A stretch of DNA of 64,000 nucleotides from a virus. The notes below the pieces were generated by a model that saw only the letters and a program-made list of their open reading frames with translations, was not told the DNA's origin and made no database searches. The stretch is taken from positions 58,451 through 122,450 of IMG/VR virus record IMGVR_UViG_3300006947_000003; one strand, 5' to 3'. The first letter of the stretch is position 1; the number at the start of each line of letters is the position of its first letter. The translations under genes were made by a program, and so were the position numbers. Shown in pieces: positions 54,128 to 63,015 of this stretch.

Positions 54128-54745
54128 ATGGCAATATCGTCATTAAGTAAGTTTACAGTTCCAACAGGAACAGGGGTTTCCGGCACTTCGTCGCAAGGCT
54201 TGTTAATGCCGAAATTAAAATATCGCTTTAGAGTGAGCTTTGAAATGTTTGGAACACCAGGAAGTTCTAAAGTAGAACTTACAAAACAAATTATGGATAT
54301 AACACGTCCAAGTGTTAACTTTGAGCAAATTCCAATTGATGTTTATAACTCAAAAATTAACGTAATCGGAAAACACACATGGGATCCGATCTCTGTTAAT
54401 ATAAGAGATGATGTTAATAACTCAGTATCTAAACTAATTGGGCAACAGGTTCAAAGACAATTTGATTTTATGGAACAAGCGTCAGCACATGCTGGTGTTG
54501 ATTATAAATTCAGAACACGTTTAGAAATACTAGACGGTGGTAACGGTTCGCAAAATCTAGCTTCATTAGAAGAATGGGAAGTTGTAGGTTGTTATATTGA
54601 AAACGTTAATTATAACGACTTGAACTATGCTTCTTCGGAACCTGCTAGTATTACATTGTCAATTAGATTTGATAATGCGGTACAAACTTCAGTTACTCCA
54701 GGCGGAACATCAAACCACACAAGCGGTAAAAACGGCGCAAATTAA
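54128..54745 (+). CDS. 19: Tail tube protein gp19
   Basis: 205 residues (T4 gp19: 163). Tube-fold text includes LKYRFRVSFEMFGTPGSSKV, DITRPSVNFEQIPIDVYNSK, WDPISVNIRDDVNNSVSKLI and EWEVVGCYIENVNYNDLNYA. Stacked hexamers of this protein make the inner tube below the sheath. It heads a plus-strand operon leading to gp4 and gp16, ordered as in marine relatives. AAAGGAG before the ATG. Confidence 0.93.
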   Translation: MAISSLSKFTVPTGTGVSGTSSQGLLMPKLKYRFRVSFEMFGTPGSSKVELTKQIMDITRPSVNFEQIPIDVYNSKINVIGKHTWDPISVNIRDDVNNSVSKLIGQQVQRQFDFMEQASAHAGVDYKFRTRLEILDGGNGSQNLASLEEWEVVGCYIENVNYNDLNYASSEPASITLSIRFDNAVQTSVTPGGTSNHTSGKNGAN

Positions 54746-54772
54746 TTTTTTAATTTAGGAGGATCGAGTTAA

Positions 54773-55849
54773 ATGTCAAAACATTTATTAGATTACCAAC
54801 ATGCCGCTAGAACGTTTGTTGATGGTGATTTTAGGTTAGCACCAAAACAGAAATTTTTATTTTATGTTGTGTTTAACTTTTCTCCAACAGCACTTAAAAA
54901 ACTCGCAAAAATGCCTAGGGGCGACGAAATACGACGAGAATCAAGTATGTTAGTGAAAGCTATGGAATTGCCAACGTACACATTTGATACAACTATGATG
55001 AACCAGTATAATCGCTGGAGAGCTGTACAGACAAAAATAAATTATCAACCAGTCCAACTACGTTTCCATGACGATATGTCGGATGTTTCAAAACGGTTGT
55101 GGTATGCTTATTTAGATTACTACTATGAAGATCAGAAAAACGGCACAACCTCTAGTTATACAGTAACTCGTGATACATATACTGAACGTAAAGATACTGG
55201 CAAGTGGGGCATGGCTCGACCGAATACTGATTCATTTTTTAAGAGTATTCAATTGTACAGTATATATGGAAAAAAACAGTTCTCAGAATACACCTTAGTT
55301 AATCCTATACTTACTCAATTCCAGCATGATTCACATGACCACAGTCAAAGTGATGTGTTAGAGAATTCAATGCAGATTCAATATGAAACTGTAAAATATG
55401 CTCAAGGCACAATGACATCTTCTAGCAATGACGGTGTAACTGCAGGACCTACAGGATTTGGTGATTTACATTACGATAAAACAACATCACCTGACCATAT
55501 AGGTAATCCTGTTCTTGACGACAAAAGTTCTTGGGAAGATCTAGGCAATCTCAAAGAAGATAGAATGAACATCCAAAACCGCAGTATATTAAAAGAAGTT
55601 AGTAATAGCTCATGGGCTAACGAACATGAGGAATGGCAACGGCCTCCTAAGTATTATCGAGATGGATACTCTCCGTCAAATGCTAAATTAGTAGGAGAAG
55701 AAGTAGCAAAAGCAAAATTGAATCAGCAACAACATTCGTTTCCAGATGCTAAAAATACCGCTGATAAGCGTATGGATAAAGTTGTAGTCAAGTCTGAAAC
55801 AGTTGGCGACACCCAATCTTATAATATGGGTGATATTCAGGAAAACTAA
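54773..55849 (+). CDS. Tail-tube-fold protein, gp54-like tube initiator or gp3-like completion protein
   Basis: 358 residues. The N-terminal part has the tube-fold pattern (PKQKFLFYVVFNFSP; MLVKAMELPTYTFDTTMMNQ; VQLRFHDDMSDVSKRLWYAY; LYSIYGKKQFSEYTLVNPIL). This resembles T4 gp54, the first tube ring on the baseplate, and also tube-terminating proteins; the two cannot be separated from sequence alone. The last 120 residues are Asp/Ser/Asn-rich and disordered. AGGAGG precedes the ATG. Position directly after gp19 fits either role. Confidence 0.6.
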   Translation: MSKHLLDYQHAARTFVDGDFRLAPKQKFLFYVVFNFSPTALKKLAKMPRGDEIRRESSMLVKAMELPTYTFDTTMMNQYNRWRAVQTKINYQPVQLRFHDDMSDVSKRLWYAYLDYYYEDQKNGTTSSYTVTRDTYTERKDTGKWGMARPNTDSFFKSIQLYSIYGKKQFSEYTLVNPILTQFQHDSHDHSQSDVLENSMQIQYETVKYAQGTMTSSSNDGVTAGPTGFGDLHYDKTTSPDHIGNPVLDDKSSWEDLGNLKEDRMNIQNRSILKEVSNSSWANEHEEWQRPPKYYRDGYSPSNAKLVGEEVAKAKLNQQQHSFPDAKNTADKRMDKVVVKSETVGDTQSYNMGDIQEN

Positions 55850-55850
55850 A

Positions 55851-56237
55851 ATGTCACAAAATTTATACAGCTCAAGCAACATAGGTCAATCAACTCCAGA
55901 TAATGAATTAGATACTAGGCAATTCTTTAACGGGCATTTTGTTCAAAGTGTTGAAATTAACTCTAGTGAGCACCAAGCGGTAAAATCTTTCTTCTTAGGA
56001 AAAACAAACGGCAACGATGAGATATCAAATACGTTAACAGATACATTGTTCGAAATAGGTGCCAGCCAGAATATTAAAGTAATGGAGCTCGTCGATAGAC
56101 TACGATCAGACACAATAGACGATCTTCAATTAACACTAATAACACTGATTAATGGAGAAAGAAAGAAAACAAGTATGTTAGGCTTTGCTAATACAAGAAC
56201 ACCAAATCCGTCAGTATCGAGGAATGTAATTGAATGA
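55851..56237 (+). CDS. Conserved small virion-assembly protein
   Basis: 128 residues from the ATG at 55851; a longer frame from 55803 overlaps the previous gene and is less likely. FFNGHFVQSVEINSSEHQAV, then SNTLTDTLFEIGASQNIKVM and SMLGFANTRTPNPSVSRNVI are features of a conserved small protein found beside gp4 in marine T4-like phages, usually labelled structural. Its exact role is not known to me. The end overlaps gp4 by 4 bases (ATGA). Confidence 0.65.
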   Translation: MSQNLYSSSNIGQSTPDNELDTRQFFNGHFVQSVEINSSEHQAVKSFFLGKTNGNDEISNTLTDTLFEIGASQNIKVMELVDRLRSDTIDDLQLTLITLINGERKKTSMLGFANTRTPNPSVSRNVIE

Positions 56238-56680
56238 TAGGCAAGGGAGTTGCCCGCGGTCGATATACAGTTAAAAATCCAGACAAATACGCAGGCGCAA
56301 GGACACCAATATATAGATCGAGTTGGGAACAGGTTTTTATGACCTTCTGCGATAACAATCCTGGTGTAATAAGTTGGGCTAGTGAAGCCATAAGAATTCC
56401 TTATAGAAATCCATTAACTGGAAAAAAAAGCACATATGTTCCGGACTTCTTTGTTCAGTATCAAGACAAAGATGGGAATAGACGATCAGAAGTCGTAGAG
56501 ATTAAGCCTAGTAACCAATCTACAATGGAAGGTGCTGGCAAAAGCAAAAACAGACAATTAGCTGTAGTACAAAATATGGCTAAATGGGAAGCCGCAACAG
56601 CTTGGTGTAAATCAAAAGGCCTAAGATTTAGGGTCGTTACAGAAAACGATTTATTCCATCAAGGAAAACGCCGAGGCTAA
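56234..56680 (+). CDS. 4: Head completion protein gp4 (PD-(D/E)xK nuclease fold)
   Basis: 148 residues (T4 gp4: 150). Typical text: YRSSWEQVFMTFCDNNPGVI, WASEAIRIPYRNP, then YVPDFFVQY and VVEIKPSNQ, giving a PD...ExK nuclease layout (Asp of VPDF and Glu-Ile-Lys of VEIKPS). gp4 acts at the last step of head filling, possibly trimming DNA ends at the portal. Coupled by overlap to the preceding gene. Confidence 0.88.
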   Translation: MIGKGVARGRYTVKNPDKYAGARTPIYRSSWEQVFMTFCDNNPGVISWASEAIRIPYRNPLTGKKSTYVPDFFVQYQDKDGNRRSEVVEIKPSNQSTMEGAGKSKNRQLAVVQNMAKWEAATAWCKSKGLRFRVVTENDLFHQGKRRG

Positions 56681-56683
56681 ATA
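56676..56683 (+). promoter_or_regulatory. Late-promoter octamer GCTAAATA for the gp16 gene
   Basis: Overlaps the gp4 stop codon. Predicted start near 56689, 19 bases before the gp16 ATG. Confidence 0.45.
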
Positions 56684-56707
56684 CCGTATACACTAAGGCA
56701 ACTTATC

Positions 56708-57208
56708 ATGACAAAAAAATTAGAAGAATTATTAAATATGTCATCAATTGATGACGGTAGCACAGACAATCTACCTGAAGAAATAGAGCCAGCACAAGCA
56801 ATTGAGGTTGTAAGCCGAGTAGAAAAATCTCTCAGAGATGTTGACGATATAGAAACAGCATTAGAAGGTGTTACTAATCTTACAGCAAATGATAAAGAGA
56901 TGGATGATATTGCTAATAAGGCAGAGGATACATTTGATAATTTAATGGATTTGGGAATGAATGTAGAAGCTAGATTTAGTGGACAAATATTTGATACTGC
57001 TAGTAAGATGTTAACTATCACACTTAATGCTAAACAGGCTAAGATAGATAAAAAGCTAAAAATGGTAGAATTACAGCTTCGTAAGAAGGCACTTGATGCC
57101 CGAATTGATAGAGACATGGGCAAACTAGACGGTGTAGAAAACGGTGAAGCAACTGTGCTAAGTCGCAACGAATTGCTTGATAGAATTCTTAATAAAGATA
57201 ATAAATAG
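56708..57208 (+). CDS. 16: Small terminase subunit gp16
   Basis: 166 residues (T4 gp16: 164). Acidic N-terminus, then a central coiled coil and the basic segment AKIDKKLKMVELQLRKKALD (residues about 116-135) that is diagnostic of gp16 in T4-like phages. It recognises concatemeric DNA and stimulates gp17. It precedes gp17 by two intervening genes here, unlike the adjacent T4 order. Confidence 0.85.
   Translation: MTKKLEELLNMSSIDDGSTDNLPEEIEPAQAIEVVSRVEKSLRDVDDIETALEGVTNLTANDKEMDDIANKAEDTFDNLMDLGMNVEARFSGQIFDTASKMLTITLNAKQAKIDKKLKMVELQLRKKALDARIDRDMGKLDGVENGEATVLSRNELLDRILNKDNK
57200..57207 (+). promoter_or_regulatory. Late-promoter octamer AATAAATA
   Basis: At the end of gp16. Predicted start near 57213, before the ATG at 57235. 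Confidence 0.4.
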
Positions 57209-57234
57209 TTATATATAATACAATGGAGAGTAAA

Positions 57235-57786
57235 ATGAAATTTTTCAATGAATACTTAGCAGAGTCACTAAAGGAATATAAGTTCAAAGTGAAACTGGCC
57301 ATGAAAGCAGAGCCGGAATTAATGGATGTTATAGAACGGGTGCTAGGTAAATATGATGTTAAGGATATTACATCTCCTAAACAAACACCAATTCAAGAAC
57401 ATCCTATGGACTTTCAAAATCTTCGCAACAGCGAAGTAACAATTTTTGAAATTACATTAACATACCCAAGTACACCACAAATTGTACATTCTGATTTAGT
57501 AAACTTAGCAGGCATTCCGGGCAATCACGTAGTTGTTATTAACAGTGATCATCCAGAAGAAGTTGCTAGAGAAGAATCAGTAAAAACACAAGGTGATGAA
57601 TACGTAGCAAATCTTGGATCAGACTACGCTTCGGGCGAAGCACCTGCAGAATCTAAATTAGGTTTCTTTAAAGAACTACAAAAAGAAACACCTGAAATAG
57701 ATATAGCAGGAGGCAAAACAGAAAAAGCAAAAACAACTAGTGATTTGCCACAAGGTACAACATCACCAGTGGCAGGGAGAACATAA
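57235..57786 (+). CDS. Conserved protein of the terminase region
   Basis: 183 residues. MKFFNEYLAESLKEYKFKVK and PKQTPIQEHPMDFQNLRNSE are phrases of a protein conserved in marine T4-like phages near terminase and head genes; its role is not known to me. The second ATG (57235) is preferred to that at 57223 because TGGAGAG lies just before it and the short start matches the family form. The stop overlaps the next ATG by one base. Confidence 0.65.
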   Translation: MKFFNEYLAESLKEYKFKVKLAMKAEPELMDVIERVLGKYDVKDITSPKQTPIQEHPMDFQNLRNSEVTIFEITLTYPSTPQIVHSDLVNLAGIPGNHVVVINSDHPEEVAREESVKTQGDEYVANLGSDYASGEAPAESKLGFFKELQKETPEIDIAGGKTEKAKTTSDLPQGTTSPVAGRT

Positions 57787-58583
57787 TGGAAGATAATAAA
57801 TTAATAGACTTACATAAGGTTGCGAAGCTTTTTAGAGAAATCCAAACAGAGGATTTTAATAAAGTCGAAGCAAAAGAACAATCAGAATTTAAAAAAACAA
57901 TTGAAGCAATTGATTCAGCAGTAGACGAAGCAGTTGAAGAAGAAGTAACAGAAGAATTAACAGCTGCACAGAAAAAATTGCCAGCTGGCTTACGTGATGC
58001 TATTGCTAAAAAGAAAGGTGATTCAGCAGATGATGAAGAAGTTGAAGAAGTTGAAGAAAACATTAATAAAAACGAATCAGTAACTGAATATGAAGAAGTT
58101 GATGAAGAAGTTTCAGATACTACTTTATCAGACATTTTAAAAGCGGCAGGCGTAAAAGTTGTAACAGACGCAGATTTAAATCAAGCAGAAGCACAGCCAG
58201 TTGAAGAAGAAGATACAGAAGAAGCAATGATTCAGCCAGAGATGGAAGAAGCATGTGAAGAATGCAGTGAAACGCCTTGTGTTTGTTCAGTTGAAGAAGA
58301 AGCAGTATCTGAAGAGCCAGAAATGGTTTCTATAGATGCTAATACACTACAGCAAATTTTAAATCTAGCAGGCGTAAAACCTGTAACAGATGCTGATATC
58401 AATCAACCAGAGCCAGTTGAAGAATATTCCAACTCACCAGACGAAGAATATGCTGATACTGATACTCAACTTAATAAAATGTCAGGTGGTCCTAACAGAC
58501 CTAAAGTTATGCCAGCAGTAGGCAATGACGGCCATAACAAATTAGTTATGAAACTGAAAAAAGCATACAGTGACATAGAGTAA
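57786..58583 (+). CDS. Very acidic protein with an internal repeat
   Basis: 265 residues, rich in Glu and Asp. A unit LSDILKAAGVKVVTDADLNQ (about residue 115) recurs as LQQILNLAGVKPVTDADINQ (about residue 193), each followed by an acidic PVEE run. Between them is a Cys-rich turn CEECSETPCVC. The C-terminus is basic (LVMKLKKAY). Composition resembles the core-like acidic protein at 24979, suggesting a head-interior role, but no family was recognised. A strong terminator follows. Confidence 0.6.
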   Translation: MEDNKLIDLHKVAKLFREIQTEDFNKVEAKEQSEFKKTIEAIDSAVDEAVEEEVTEELTAAQKKLPAGLRDAIAKKKGDSADDEEVEEVEENINKNESVTEYEEVDEEVSDTTLSDILKAAGVKVVTDADLNQAEAQPVEEEDTEEAMIQPEMEEACEECSETPCVCSVEEEAVSEEPEMVSIDANTLQQILNLAGVKPVTDADINQPEPVEEYSNSPDEEYADTDTQLNKMSGGPNRPKVMPAVGNDGHNKLVMKLKKAYSDIE

Positions 58584-58606
58584 TAGTTTTCCAGACTATA
58601 CATAAC

Positions 58607-58636
58607 AAAGCCAGGTATATTACAACCTGGCTTTTT
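58607..58636 (+). terminator. Intrinsic terminator before the large terminase
   Basis: 10-bp perfect stem AAAGCCAGGT / ACCTGGCTTT with loop ATATTACA, then TT C TT. Confidence 0.85.
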
Positions 58637-58640
58637 CTTG

Positions 58641-58648
58641 AGTAAATA
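58641..58648 (+). promoter_or_regulatory. Late-promoter octamer AGTAAATA, leaderless type
   Basis: Immediately after the terminator; CATAT separates it from the gp17 ATG. Confidence 0.45.
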
Positions 58649-58653
58649 CATAT

Positions 58654-60231
58654 ATGGCAAACACTAAATCTCTAGACGGCGTATTAATTAAAAAAGCCAA
58701 CAAAGGCCAGCAGTTTACAGCAGAGCAACTTGACGACTTTGTGTTGTGTGCTGATCCTAAAACTGGTCCTGAGTATTTCCTCGAAAATTATTTCTTTATA
58801 CAACATCCTGTACAAGGCAAAATTAAATACGATCCGTACGGGTTTCAAGAAACACTTGTAAAAAGTTATCATGACAATCGCTTTAGTATTAATTTGTTAA
58901 GTAGGCAAATGGGTAAAACCACTACAGCGGCTGGGTATTTACTTTGGTACGCTATGTTTGTTCCTGATAGTGTTATATTAATTGCGGCTCATAAATATGC
59001 CGGCGCACAGGAAATTATGTCACGTATTAGATATGCCTATGAACTTTGCCCTGATCACATTAGGGCAGGTGTTACAAACTACAACAGAGGATCAATTGAA
59101 TTTGAGAATGGTAGTAGGATTGTGTCACAAGCAACTACTGAAAATACAGGACGTGGTATGTCCATTACATTACTATACTGTGATGAGTTTGCCTTTGTTA
59201 GGAATAATATTGCCACGGAGTTTTGGACATCTATTTCACCTACACTAGCAACAGGTGGTAAAGCAATTATTACAAGTACACCGAATTCAGATGAAGATCA
59301 GTTTTGGTTATTGTGGACAGAGGCTAATAAAACATTAGATAACTTTGGTAATGAAGATCCAAATAGTGTAGGCGTTAACGGTTTTCATGCTTTTAAGGCG
59401 CTATGGGACGAACATCCAGATAGAGATCAGGCGTGGGCAGATGATGAACGCGGAAGAATCGGTATTGAACGTTTTAAACGTGAACACGAATGCGAACCGA
59501 TTATATTTGATGAAACTTTAATCAATCCAATTATATTAGCAAGTTTAGAAGGCCGAGAGCCCGGGTATAAACAAGGCCAAGTTCGTTGGTACCATAAGCC
59601 CAAAAAAGGAATGACTTATGTACTAGGATTAGATCCTAGTTTAGGTACAGGTGGCGACTATAGTGCTATTCAGGTATTTGAATTACCAGGTATGAAGCAA
59701 TGTGCCGAATGGCAACACAACAAAACAACAATACAACAGCAAGTTACTATTATAAAACAAATTACAAAATACATTTACGATATTACAAATGATAATAATA
59801 ACATTTATTATAGTGTAGAAAACAATACATTAGGCGAAGCGGCCCTAGTATCAATAGCAGAAGTAGGCGAAGAAGCAATACATGGTTATTTTATGAGCGA
59901 ACCTGCTAGGAGCGGGCATGTTAGACGCTTTAGAAAAGGTTTTAATACAACACACAAGAGTAAATTAGCTTCTTGTGCCAAGCTAAAAGAACTAGTAGAA
60001 AATCAAAAGCTAGTAGTACACAGTAAGCCGCTTATAACACAATTAAAAACATTTGTTGCTAGTGGTAATAGCTTCTCAGGTAAACCTGGAGAGCATGATG
60101 ACTTAGTTATGGCTCTTATTTTAGCATTACGAATTGCAACATTGTTAGGATCATATGATCCTGCGATACAACAAGACATGAGATCAAGCGAAGATGACTT
60201 TATTGAACCAATGCCGTTTGCTATCATATAA
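58654..60231 (+). CDS. 17: Large terminase subunit gp17
   Basis: 525 residues (T4 gp17: 610). ATPase: Walker A SRQMGKTTTAAGYLLW (residues 83-98), Walker B LLYCDEF (Asp177-Glu178), coupling motif ITSTPNS (207-212). Nuclease: GLDPSLGTGGDYSAIQV (Asp327) and a late Asp pair GEHDDLVMA. It drives DNA packaging and cuts the concatemer. No Shine-Dalgarno sequence is visible; the late octamer lies 5 bases before the ATG, so the mRNA is probably leaderless, which is notable for a key packaging enzyme. Confidence 0.95.
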   Translation: MANTKSLDGVLIKKANKGQQFTAEQLDDFVLCADPKTGPEYFLENYFFIQHPVQGKIKYDPYGFQETLVKSYHDNRFSINLLSRQMGKTTTAAGYLLWYAMFVPDSVILIAAHKYAGAQEIMSRIRYAYELCPDHIRAGVTNYNRGSIEFENGSRIVSQATTENTGRGMSITLLYCDEFAFVRNNIATEFWTSISPTLATGGKAIITSTPNSDEDQFWLLWTEANKTLDNFGNEDPNSVGVNGFHAFKALWDEHPDRDQAWADDERGRIGIERFKREHECEPIIFDETLINPIILASLEGREPGYKQGQVRWYHKPKKGMTYVLGLDPSLGTGGDYSAIQVFELPGMKQCAEWQHNKTTIQQQVTIIKQITKYIYDITNDNNNIYYSVENNTLGEAALVSIAEVGEEAIHGYFMSEPARSGHVRRFRKGFNTTHKSKLASCAKLKELVENQKLVVHSKPLITQLKTFVASGNSFSGKPGEHDDLVMALILALRIATLLGSYDPAIQQDMRSSEDDFIEPMPFAII

Positions 60232-60233
60232 TG

Positions 60234-60241
60234 GATAAATA
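60234..60241 (+). promoter_or_regulatory. Late promoter GATAAATA, leaderless type
   Basis: Overlaps just past the gp17 stop; ATAAT separates it from the ATG at 60247. Confidence 0.6.
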
Positions 60242-60246
60242 ATAAT

Positions 60247-62196
60247 ATGGAACTAATTAACAAAATAGCAGATACATTATATCAAAATTTAGCAAGTAAG
60301 TTCGGTGAAGTAAATATTGCTGATGAAGGAGCTGGCTCAGTATTAGAGTCGGAACGTGCTAGATTATTTGATTTTAATTATATTATAGAAGGCGAAAAAT
60401 ACGGCCCAGTAACAATTAGTATAATTGATCCTGCTAACTTCACAATTTATTTTGCTGAAAGTTTAAGTGGTGACTTACCAAAATCAATTCAACGTAGTTG
60501 GTTTGATTTCTTAAAAGAAATGAGATATTTTGCTAAGAAAAATATGATGAACTTTGATGTACGAAATATTGGCAAAAATCAGCTAGATAAACGAGACTAT
60601 GAGGCTATTACTAAAAATAGTTCTCAATACACAACGGATGAAATTACAATGGAATCAGTCAGCAAAATGTATGGTTCAACTAAAACAAGCTATCAAACAG
60701 TTGAATCGGCGAGAATTATAGTAAAACATAGAACCGCAGTAGATGAAGATATACAAGGATCTAGAAGTAGGCAAATACAATCAATCTTTATTGAGAATGA
60801 TGCTAAAGAAAGATTTAAATTTCCTTACAAATATTTGCCAGGTGCTAGGGCAATGGCAAGACACGTAAATGCAGGCGGAAACCCACATGATGAGTTAGGG
60901 TCACATATTATTGAATGTATAAAAGAAATGTATGAGTTAAGAAACTTTGTTAGTAAACTAAAACGTGCTGACGGGTTTGTTAATGAAGATTCTGCTGATA
61001 TTATTTCTGATGCTAAAAAACGTTATAAAGGATTAAAAGAAACAGTAGCAACTCTTAGTAAACCAAAAGGTTACAAGGTGTATGCTGAAAATTTCCAACC
61101 TACAGAATCAGTTTACGATGAATCAGATCTCGATGAGCTTAAAGGCAAATTAATAAGAAATGTTGACCAATCAGAATTAGAAAGTTTATTACCTACTGTA
61201 CTTAAAGCAAGAAGAAAAGTTGCTGAAGATATGGGACCAATACATGATATTATCAAAGGTAAGTCTAAAATTGTTGTTACACCAAATGAAGAAGAAGATT
61301 CATTAATTAGAAAACAACTAGCGTTTGTTAAATCAAACAAGTTTAAAAAACCAAATGACACACAAGGTTTAGATCATACAGAAAACCCTATACATTCGTT
61401 AGTTAGAAGAATTTTAGCTACAATCTCAGTTCGTACAAAAGACGACGATTTAGCAAGAGCTATTTTTAACATTGATGATAGTTTTACTAATAAACATGAT
61501 ACTCAAATGGCAACAGCTATTGCTATGAAATGGTTAAAAGGTGAAGTAGAAGTACAGGACTATGATCCTAAATACAAAATGAAGCCACAAGACGAATCAG
61601 CACAGTTTGAAAAATGGACAGATTCAGTTGTGAAAGAAGGTACATGGCATTTACCATCAAGCGATGAAGATGTAGCAAAATTTAAAGAAATTATGGCAAC
61701 ACCTGTTATAGCAGGCGAAGGCGGCCAAGCCGCAACTGATGAAATAGGTGAAGTATTTGGTGATGATGAATTATTTGATGATTTATATGCTGTTGGAGAA
61801 AAAGATCCAAATGCTGACTGTAGAGATGTTATTAATGCTTGGTTAAAACAAACAATAAATAGAGCCAAAGGCACTGAGCACCAAGAGTATTTGATAAGAA
61901 TGTTAGGCTATGGAGAATCAAAAGAACTACCAATCGAAGCCGAAGCGGCAGTTGAAGAAATTGAAGCAAAAATGTTTGAAGGTAAGCCAATGTCAAATCC
62001 CGAAGAAGTTCTTAAAAAAGGAATGGCAGATGCTCTTGCTGATACAGTTGAAGATGAGTTAGAAGATGAGAAAGATGACACTGATGAGTCTATCAATCAT
62101 ATGAAACATTTAGCAGGTGTTATGTCTAGTAGACCTAAACCTAAAAAATCAGAAAACCAAACTACCCCAAGATCAATCCACAAAAGGAACAAGTAG
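60247..62196 (+). CDS. Large conserved protein after gp17, function unknown
   Basis: 649 residues, hydrophilic, mixed helical. No domain recognised. Segments such as DFNYIIEGEKYGPVTISIID and YLPGARAMARHVNAGGNPHD look folded, while residues about 540-649 are acidic with low complexity. The position after the terminase and a late leaderless promoter suggest a virion or internal head protein. T4 has no obvious counterpart. Confidence 0.6.
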   Translation: MELINKIADTLYQNLASKFGEVNIADEGAGSVLESERARLFDFNYIIEGEKYGPVTISIIDPANFTIYFAESLSGDLPKSIQRSWFDFLKEMRYFAKKNMMNFDVRNIGKNQLDKRDYEAITKNSSQYTTDEITMESVSKMYGSTKTSYQTVESARIIVKHRTAVDEDIQGSRSRQIQSIFIENDAKERFKFPYKYLPGARAMARHVNAGGNPHDELGSHIIECIKEMYELRNFVSKLKRADGFVNEDSADIISDAKKRYKGLKETVATLSKPKGYKVYAENFQPTESVYDESDLDELKGKLIRNVDQSELESLLPTVLKARRKVAEDMGPIHDIIKGKSKIVVTPNEEEDSLIRKQLAFVKSNKFKKPNDTQGLDHTENPIHSLVRRILATISVRTKDDDLARAIFNIDDSFTNKHDTQMATAIAMKWLKGEVEVQDYDPKYKMKPQDESAQFEKWTDSVVKEGTWHLPSSDEDVAKFKEIMATPVIAGEGGQAATDEIGEVFGDDELFDDLYAVGEKDPNADCRDVINAWLKQTINRAKGTEHQEYLIRMLGYGESKELPIEAEAAVEEIEAKMFEGKPMSNPEEVLKKGMADALADTVEDELEDEKDDTDESINHMKHLAGVMSSRPKPKKSENQTTPRSIHKRNK

Positions 62197-62226
62197 TACA
62201 AGTAGTAAATTATCAAGGAAACTAAT

Positions 62227-62691
62227 ATGAAAGTATCAAGCGAAACTTCAGTAGCAATGCCAATGAGAAATTTAATCTCTATAGTTATTGCTGTAGGATT
62301 AGGAGTATGGGCATACTTTGGAATAGTTGAAAGATTAAACAAATCTGAAACACAGATTATTTTAATAAAAGAAGATATTAGATCTGAAGTAGAAAGAATA
62401 GACGGAGCCCACGAGTCTTTAGTTTCAGGCGATATCGCTCAAAACAACGAATTTAGAATAAAATGGCCAAGAGGAGACTTAGGCTCTCCACCAGCAGATA
62501 GTGAACAGTTTATGTTGATAGAATTTTTAAGTGGACAAGTAGAGAGTTTACAGTTGCAGGCAAAAGATAGGATGAATAACCAAGTAAACATTGAAAGACT
62601 ACAAACTGATATGGACAAGGCCTTAGCAGACATAGAAAAACTAAAAGATAAGATTAGAGAAAACGGAAATAATAAGAATTCTAGCGATTAG
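62227..62691 (+). CDS. Membrane-anchored coiled-coil protein
   Basis: 154 residues. One transmembrane helix near the N-terminus (NLISIVIAVGLGVWAYFGIV, residues about 15-34), then a periplasmic-type region and a coiled coil (residues about 105-145). The layout (anchor plus coiled coil outside) is that of an i-spanin, but no o-spanin lipoprotein gene is recognised beside it, and similar proteins in marine phages are simply conserved. AAGGAAAC precedes the ATG. It opens a three-gene envelope group. Confidence 0.6.
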   Translation: MKVSSETSVAMPMRNLISIVIAVGLGVWAYFGIVERLNKSETQIILIKEDIRSEVERIDGAHESLVSGDIAQNNEFRIKWPRGDLGSPPADSEQFMLIEFLSGQVESLQLQAKDRMNNQVNIERLQTDMDKALADIEKLKDKIRENGNNKNSSD

Positions 62692-62700
62692 GAGAATAAA

Positions 62701-63006
62701 ATGACAGCGGCAACACTTGTAACTATTATTACTATGTTTATTATAACTGACAATTCAAGCCACTTTGTAGCATACGATAGCTTAATGGAGTGCATGAAAG
62801 ACAAAAGAGAAATTACAAAAGCAAAAGATGGAAGAAAAGCAATTTGCGGTCCGTCAATGGCAGAACTCGATGACGATGGAAACATAATTACAATTCATAA
62901 CAAAATGCCAGACGCTTCTGGTAGTTTAAAATTGGGCGGAACAGCTATTTCATTATCTGAAAAGAAAAAACAAAAATCCGGACTAAAAGTATTAACAAAG
63001 CCATAG
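62701..63006 (+). CDS. Small exported or membrane-linked protein
   Basis: 101 residues. Short hydrophobic N-terminus (ATLVTIITMFII) suggests a signal or anchor, followed by two Cys (ECMKDKREI; KAICGPSM) that could pair in the periplasm. The C-terminus is Lys-rich. No family recognised. It lies 10 bases after the coiled-coil gene (with GGAG) and 10 bases before the binding-protein gene, so the three are probably co-expressed. Confidence 0.5.
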   Translation: MTAATLVTIITMFIITDNSSHFVAYDSLMECMKDKREITKAKDGRKAICGPSMAELDDDGNIITIHNKMPDASGSLKLGGTAISLSEKKKQKSGLKVLTKP

Positions 63007-63015
63007 GAAATATCA

